A program made the translations under genes and the position numbers. The notes below the pieces were generated by a model. The model searched no databases, had not been told where the DNA came from, and worked only from the letters and a program-made list of their open reading frames with translations. A stretch of DNA of 10,640 nucleotides. Origin: a bacterium (lineage in GTDB: Bacteria; Zhuqueibacterota; Zhuqueibacteria; Thermofontimicrobiales; Thermofontimicrobiaceae). Position 1 is the stretch's first letter. Each line of letters begins with the position of its first letter. Positions 7,058 to 10,640 of this stretch are shown piece after piece. The stretch covers positions 1-10,640 of the forward strand of contig JALOPY010000037.1 of the NCBI GenBank assembly GCA_025453735.1, given 5' to 3'.

Positions 7058-7089
7058 AAAAGCCCTGCCCAATGATTGGCAAGGCTTTT
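7055..7089 (-). terminator. Rho-independent terminator of the giant secreted protein gene
   Basis: Arms AAAAGCCCTGCC (7058-7069) and GGCAAGGCTTTT (7078-7089) form a 12-bp stem; the single mismatch on the plus strand becomes a G-U pair in the minus-strand RNA. The minus-strand product ends in a run of six U (complement of 7056-7061). It begins 75 bases after the TAA at 7166-7164, and it separates the secreted-protein transcript from the polysaccharide operon. Confidence 0.85.
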
Positions 7090-7163
7090 CAAAAATTCAA
7101 TCCACTATTTTATAGAATTTCTAATTCAATTGAATAATCCTGAAAAAGTTATTGAGCCATACC

Positions 7164-10100
7164 TTATTTCATAATTATCATTCTTTTCATCATTTCAAAA
7201 TCCTGGGCGCTCATCACATACACATAAATTCCAGAGGGAACTTCGTTTCCAAAGTTATCTGTTCTATCCCAGGTGATACTATGATTTCCAGCCAGCTTGA
7301 ATTCATTGACCAGCGTTCGGACATGCTGACCCAGGATATTGAATATCTTTATAGTGACCTGGGATGAGACTGGAATCTCATAATCAATCCGAGTGTCAGG
7401 ATTAAAAGGATTGGGATAATTTTGAAACAGATTGAAATGCTTTGGAGTTGAAATTCCAGTTTCACCAGTAACTGCCGAAGGAGGCACGTTCCCTTGCAGC
7501 TCAGTCAGTGCTGAAAAACCGTTTGCCTGATAAATCGCCAGATGACTTTCTTGATATTTCACAGCCGCCTGGTGCTCTGAAGCTGTTTTCTTGCGATAGA
7601 CTCGGAAATTGAAAGCATCACCGGAACGAAAGCCATCGATGCTTTCGGTTTGACTGTCATCGCCCCATACTGTAATTGCCGCATTCATGTTTTCCCAAAC
7701 AATCGCTCCACAGCAAAGTCCAGCAGCGGTGAATACGCCGATTTCATCACCTGCTTCTAATTTTGTTCCATCCGAATAATTTGGTTTTGCATCGGTAGTA
7801 ACAACAATGATCGCATTCTCACCAGTTTTTGAATTAAATTTGAAGTGCTCCGGCAGCGTAATTCCCGCTGTTAATGCTAAATCTTTGTCTCCGGGATTCA
7901 TCATATTTGCAAGAAAATTGAAGCCTGGCGGATACAATAAAGTATCGATTTTATCCAAATAAATCTGATAGCCTTTGCCGGGTTGCATCTTAGCAATATT
8001 GTTAATTCCATACGCGGGAATCCATGTTAATCCCTCGTTGTTCTTTAAAATTGTTGCAGGATTTTTAATGCTTATTAAAGCTTGTTCCACGCTCAATATC
8101 ACCCTCGGCAAGTAACTGATCATGCTCCATTTCGTTGGCACAATGATCGGAGTTGTTGGATCAACAAAATCACCGATAATTATCAGCGTGTCTGCTTTCG
8201 CCATAAAGACTTTATACCCTTCTTTGTAATTCAACTTGCCAATCGTATTCAGTCCTTGCGCCGGAATAAACGTTCGTCCGCTGTAGTCTTCGACAATTTT
8301 TAAATTTTGAATAACAGGGCTAAATACCTTCTCAATATTCGGGTCAAGCAGCACAATATTGATTGAAATCATGTTCCACCCTTTATCGAGAACGATCGTT
8401 AGTGAATCGGGCTTATAGATTTTGACAAAATGAGCAGAAACATTTTTAGTGCTATCCATAATGACCAGGGCTGGAACGGCAGTTCCTGACAAGTCACCGC
8501 TCCAATGGTCAAAGGAGTACCCTGATGCAGGAACAGGTGCCAATCTCACAGAATCGCCATAATCAAATTCAAATTTATCTGGAGTTTTGGTCACAATCCC
8601 GGCTGAATCGGAAGGATTAATTTTAATAAAAAGATTGCACGTGGAAATTTTTAAAACATGCGTGATTGACCAAGCTGATACCACGTCAGTGTGGATTTTA
8701 CATCGCGCGTGTGATTTCACGTTGTATGAACCTGACTTGGAATAAGCGTGACGATCCGAACCTCCTCCCCAGCTTGACATTGAGCCATCACCCCAATCGA
8801 ACTGGTATTCGACTTCATGCCCAAAATTATTCGTCGATCCGCTGGTAATGAAATTTAAATTTTGTTTGGTAAATCCCGCATTGGGACCCACAAGCGAAGC
8901 AGGAACACTTACGAATTCTCCTATCACGTTAAAATGAGCAGTAACATTATGCTCGCCTTTCATGACCATTGTCACTGGATTTTGCTTGCCGCTAACGTAA
9001 CCGCTCCAATGATCAAAGACAAATCGCTGATCGGAAGGGATCGCAGTCAAAGTCACTGACTGATCATAATAATATGCCGAGGTATCTGGATTTATTGTTA
9101 CGCTGCCAGCGCCCTCGGGCGAAATCGTCGCATTCACTTTGCATGATACGATCGTGACCCCCAATGTATCCGACCATTTTGATATTACATTGGGATGCAA
9201 ATCACATCTGGAACGAGCTTTTACTAAAAATGTCCCTGTTTTGTCCCATTTATAGGAACGCGAAGGTACGTTAAATCCTGAATTATCTCCATTGCCCCAA
9301 TTAAAATCGTAATCTGAAACAGGGTGCCCAAGATTGCTGGTTGAGCCGCCTGTTACATAATAGGTTTCCTGCATCAGATAAAGCATTGTTAATCCTTCAG
9401 GACGTTTTGGCGGGCTGATAATTTCAAAATTGGCTGTCACCGTCTTAGTTGTATTCATGGTTATCGAGATGACAGAATTCGTCCCCGTAGCATCGCCAGT
9501 CCATTCCACGAAAGTATAATCAGTATTAGCAGTAGCAGTTAACGTGACAACTTCATCCTGGTTATACTCAGCTTTGTCGGGATTCTTGGTAACGGTTCCC
9601 CCATCTGGCGGATTGATAATGATCGTTAGCGGATATGGAGCTTTGTCTTCAATAGAAACTTTCCCATTATCCGTTGTGGTTGCAGGATCTCCATTATTAA
9701 AAACCGCTTTATCGCCATTTACCCAGGTGATGCCATAAATCGACGTGATCACTTTGAAGGTATATTTTAAAATACCAGCCTGCTCGGTGATGGCTGTCGA
9801 TCCGCTCATCTTCACTTCCACAGTATTAGCCGTGGTAACAACCGATGTCATTGTCCAACCGGCTGGAACCGCGCGACCAAACTCTACATTGATATATTGA
9901 AGTTTTGTTTGATCCCAGGAAACTTTTATTTCTGCTGATTTCACTTCATTCGGATCGCCAACTGCTGGCATTTCGCTCGTGATATAATAAAACATCACAA
10001 ACTCCTCGCCAGGCTCAGCGGTTCGATCGCCAAGATCGAGCTCCACATTTTTTACGCCCGCGATACGAACAAAGTTGGCAGTCACAGTTTTATTCGAGTT

Positions 10101-10640
10101 CATGGTCACATTTACAACCGGGTTCGTCCCTGTAACATCACCAGTCCATTCCGTAAATGCGTAATCTGTGCTCGGCACAGCCGTCAAAGTCACGACTTCA
10201 TCTTTATTATAGCCTGATTTGTTGGGATTCTTTGTGACCGTTCCTCCGCCTGCTGGATTGATATTAACCGTCAAAGTCAAAGGTATAAATTCGAAGCGAG
10301 CCGTCACTGTTTTATTAGAATTCATGGTGACTGTCACCTGAGTATTTGTCCCGGTTGCATCGCCGGTCCATTCCACAAAGCGATAGCCATCACTGGGAGT
10401 GGCGGTGAGTGTCACCTGTTCGCCGTCATTATAATTTGGTTTATCAGGATTTTTTGTGACCGTTCCTCCTTCAGGAGGCTCGATGTTGACAGTCAGAGTA
10501 TATGTTTGCGCTTCCTCTATTGTAACTTTTCCATTCGTCGCCGATGTTGCCGGGTTTCCGCTATTGAACAGCACTTTTTCTGAGACAACCCAGGTCGTAT
10601 TGGGTGCACTACCCAGGACTTTGAAAGTATATTTTAAGAT
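7164..10640 (-). CDS. Giant secreted modular protein with T9SS-type sorting domain (5' end beyond window)
   Basis: An open frame enters at 10640 and ends with TAA at 7164, giving 1158 visible residues; a GTG at 10574 is internal, since the frame stays open and homologous upstream of it. Modules in order, by nucleotide: end of a cohesin-like module (10640-10506), B-repeats 1 and 2 (10505-10059), a full cohesin-like module (10058-9633), B-repeat 3 (9632-9414), PKD-like 1 (9413-9144), B-repeat 4 (9143-8919), PKD-like 2 (8918-8640), B-repeat 5 (8639-8415), a tandem KGWNMIS/TKWSMIS module (8414-7926), a module with GDEIGVF and ITVWGDD (7925-7488), and a sorting domain from about 7436 (FNLFQNYPNPFNP, FNILGQHVRTLVN, GIYVYVMSA). 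By family the protein should cross the outer membrane by T9SS and stay on the surface or be released. No enzyme domain is visible; an adhesive or matrix role is inference. Confidence 0.92.
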   Translation of the reverse strand: MLKYTFKVLGSAPNTTWVVSEKVLFNSGNPATSATNGKVTIEEAQTYTLTVNIEPPEGGTVTKNPDKPNYNDGEQVTLTATPSDGYRFVEWTGDATGTNTQVTVTMNSNKTVTARFEFIPLTLTVNINPAGGGTVTKNPNKSGYNKDEVVTLTAVPSTDYAFTEWTGDVTGTNPVVNVTMNSNKTVTANFVRIAGVKNVELDLGDRTAEPGEEFVMFYYITSEMPAVGDPNEVKSAEIKVSWDQTKLQYINVEFGRAVPAGWTMTSVVTTANTVEVKMSGSTAITEQAGILKYTFKVITSIYGITWVNGDKAVFNNGDPATTTDNGKVSIEDKAPYPLTIIINPPDGGTVTKNPDKAEYNQDEVVTLTATANTDYTFVEWTGDATGTNSVISITMNTTKTVTANFEIISPPKRPEGLTMLYLMQETYYVTGGSTSNLGHPVSDYDFNWGNGDNSGFNVPSRSYKWDKTGTFLVKARSRCDLHPNVISKWSDTLGVTIVSCKVNATISPEGAGSVTINPDTSAYYYDQSVTLTAIPSDQRFVFDHWSGYVSGKQNPVTMVMKGEHNVTAHFNVIGEFVSVPASLVGPNAGFTKQNLNFITSGSTNNFGHEVEYQFDWGDGSMSSWGGGSDRHAYSKSGSYNVKSHARCKIHTDVVSAWSITHVLKISTCNLFIKINPSDSAGIVTKTPDKFEFDYGDSVRLAPVPASGYSFDHWSGDLSGTAVPALVIMDSTKNVSAHFVKIYKPDSLTIVLDKGWNMISINIVLLDPNIEKVFSPVIQNLKIVEDYSGRTFIPAQGLNTIGKLNYKEGYKVFMAKADTLIIIGDFVDPTTPIIVPTKWSMISYLPRVILSVEQALISIKNPATILKNNEGLTWIPAYGINNIAKMQPGKGYQIYLDKIDTLLYPPGFNFLANMMNPGDKDLALTAGITLPEHFKFNSKTGENAIIVVTTDAKPNYSDGTKLEAGDEIGVFTAAGLCCGAIVWENMNAAITVWGDDSQTESIDGFRSGDAFNFRVYRKKTASEHQAAVKYQESHLAIYQANGFSALTELQGNVPPSAVTGETGISTPKHFNLFQNYPNPFNPDTRIDYEIPVSSQVTIKIFNILGQHVRTLVNEFKLAGNHSITWDRTDNFGNEVPSGIYVYVMSAQDFEMMKRMIIMK
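7926..8414 (-). repeat. Tandem 'GW-M-I-S' module, two related halves
   Basis: The first half opens with LDKGWNMISINIVLLDP, the second with VPTKWSMISYLPRVILS. Both then share a V-K/I-K step, an IPAQGLNTIGKL or IPAYGINNIAKM motif and a GYKVFMAKADTL or GYQIYLDKIDTL strand end. This is an internal duplication of about 80 residues. I know the pattern from large secreted proteins of FCB bacteria but have no function or firm family name for it. Confidence 0.65.
8415..10505 (-). repeat. Five divergent InlB-type B-repeats coded in the giant protein
   Basis: Copies at 10505-10281, 10280-10059, 9632-9414, 9143-8919 and 8639-8415, each 73-75 residues. The shared core reads roughly: NP-GG-VT-NPD---Y--GE-VTLTA-P---Y-F-EWTGD-TG, then VTMNSNKTVTA-F. 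Copies 1-3 are closely similar even in DNA (for example the stretches at about 10310, 10085 and 9435 that code for VTMNSNKTVTA-like ends), pointing to recent duplication. Copies 4 and 5 have drifted, use HWSG in place of EWTG, and start with Cys. They alternate with other modules like structural spacers. Confidence 0.85.
8640..9413 (-). repeat. Two PKD-like modules with matched cysteines
   Basis: Copies at 9413-9144 and 8918-8640, separated by B-repeat 4. Both carry a GGSTSNLGHPV or SGSTNNFGHEV turn, then FNWGNGD or FDWGDGS, a Gly-rich loop, KTGTFLVKARSRC or KSGSYNVKSHARC, and a V-S-WS end. Each has one Cys 21 residues before another Cys that opens the next B-repeat, which suggests a conserved disulfide at the module junction in the exported protein. 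Confidence 0.7.

Noticed and set aside
8415..10505. Regular repeats that might suggest a CRISPR array or satellite
   Set aside because: The unit is about 220 bases, stays in frame, codes for InlB-type B-repeats and is interrupted by other protein modules.
10572..10574. GTG at 10574 as the true start of the giant secreted protein
   Set aside because: The frame is open to the window end, and the 22 upstream residues match the internal cohesin-like module, so the gene begins outside. No signal peptide follows this GTG.

Overview
This window is a surface-polysaccharide (exopolysaccharide, capsule or O-antigen type) gene block followed by the 3' part of a very large secreted repeat protein. Every gene I can support lies on the minus strand, so the biological reading order runs from the high-coordinate end (10640) to the low-coordinate end (1). 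The DNA is AT-rich by eye. The large protein ends in a C-terminal sorting domain of the type IX secretion system (T9SS) type, with the YPNPFNP motif typical of FCB-group lineages outside the classical Bacteroidia (Calditrichota, KSB1, Ignavibacteria, Zixibacteria and relatives). The window cannot narrow the taxonomy further, and I see no rRNA, tRNA, CRISPR array or insertion sequence.

Layout in reading order. (1) 10640-7164: 5'-truncated giant secreted protein, a mosaic of cohesin-like modules, five divergent InlB-type B-repeats, two PKD-like modules, a tandem 'GW-M-I-S' module, a 'GDEIGVF' module and the sorting domain. (2) 7163-6850: intergenic region with a convincing intrinsic terminator (7058-7089) and a second related but degenerate hairpin (about 6975-7037). 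The promoter of the next operon should lie at its low-coordinate end. (3) 6849-1852: a probable four-gene operon: WbpD/WlbB-type sugar N-acetyltransferase, small SLBB-domain export-type protein, Wzc-like co-polymerase/tyrosine kinase, and an initiating sugar-phosphate transferase with an unusual N-terminal GGDEF-like domain. An intrinsic terminator follows at 1784-1813. (4) 1720-659: a DUF354-family glycosyltransferase-like protein. (5) 557-1: the N-terminal 185 residues of a GT4-like glycosyltransferase that runs off the window.

How they fit together (inference from families). The initiating transferase would place the first sugar-phosphate on undecaprenyl phosphate. The GT4-like and DUF354 proteins would be candidates for adding further sugars. 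The acetyltransferase would supply an N-acetylated amino sugar (2,3-diacetamido-uronate type). The Wzc-like protein would control chain length and export through its autophosphorylated tail, together with the SLBB protein. No flippase, polymerase, full-length Wza or Wzb-type phosphatase is visible, so the cluster probably continues below position 1 or elsewhere in the genome.

I did not find a clearly new system. The most interesting points are the degenerate cyclase-like domain fused to the initiating transferase, an extra stretch of roughly 50-60 residues inside the tyrosine-kinase domain, the related hairpin pair between operons, and a Wbp-type sugar gene beside a T9SS cargo gene, which recalls the Wbp/Vim linking sugar used on T9SS cargo in Porphyromonas gingivalis.
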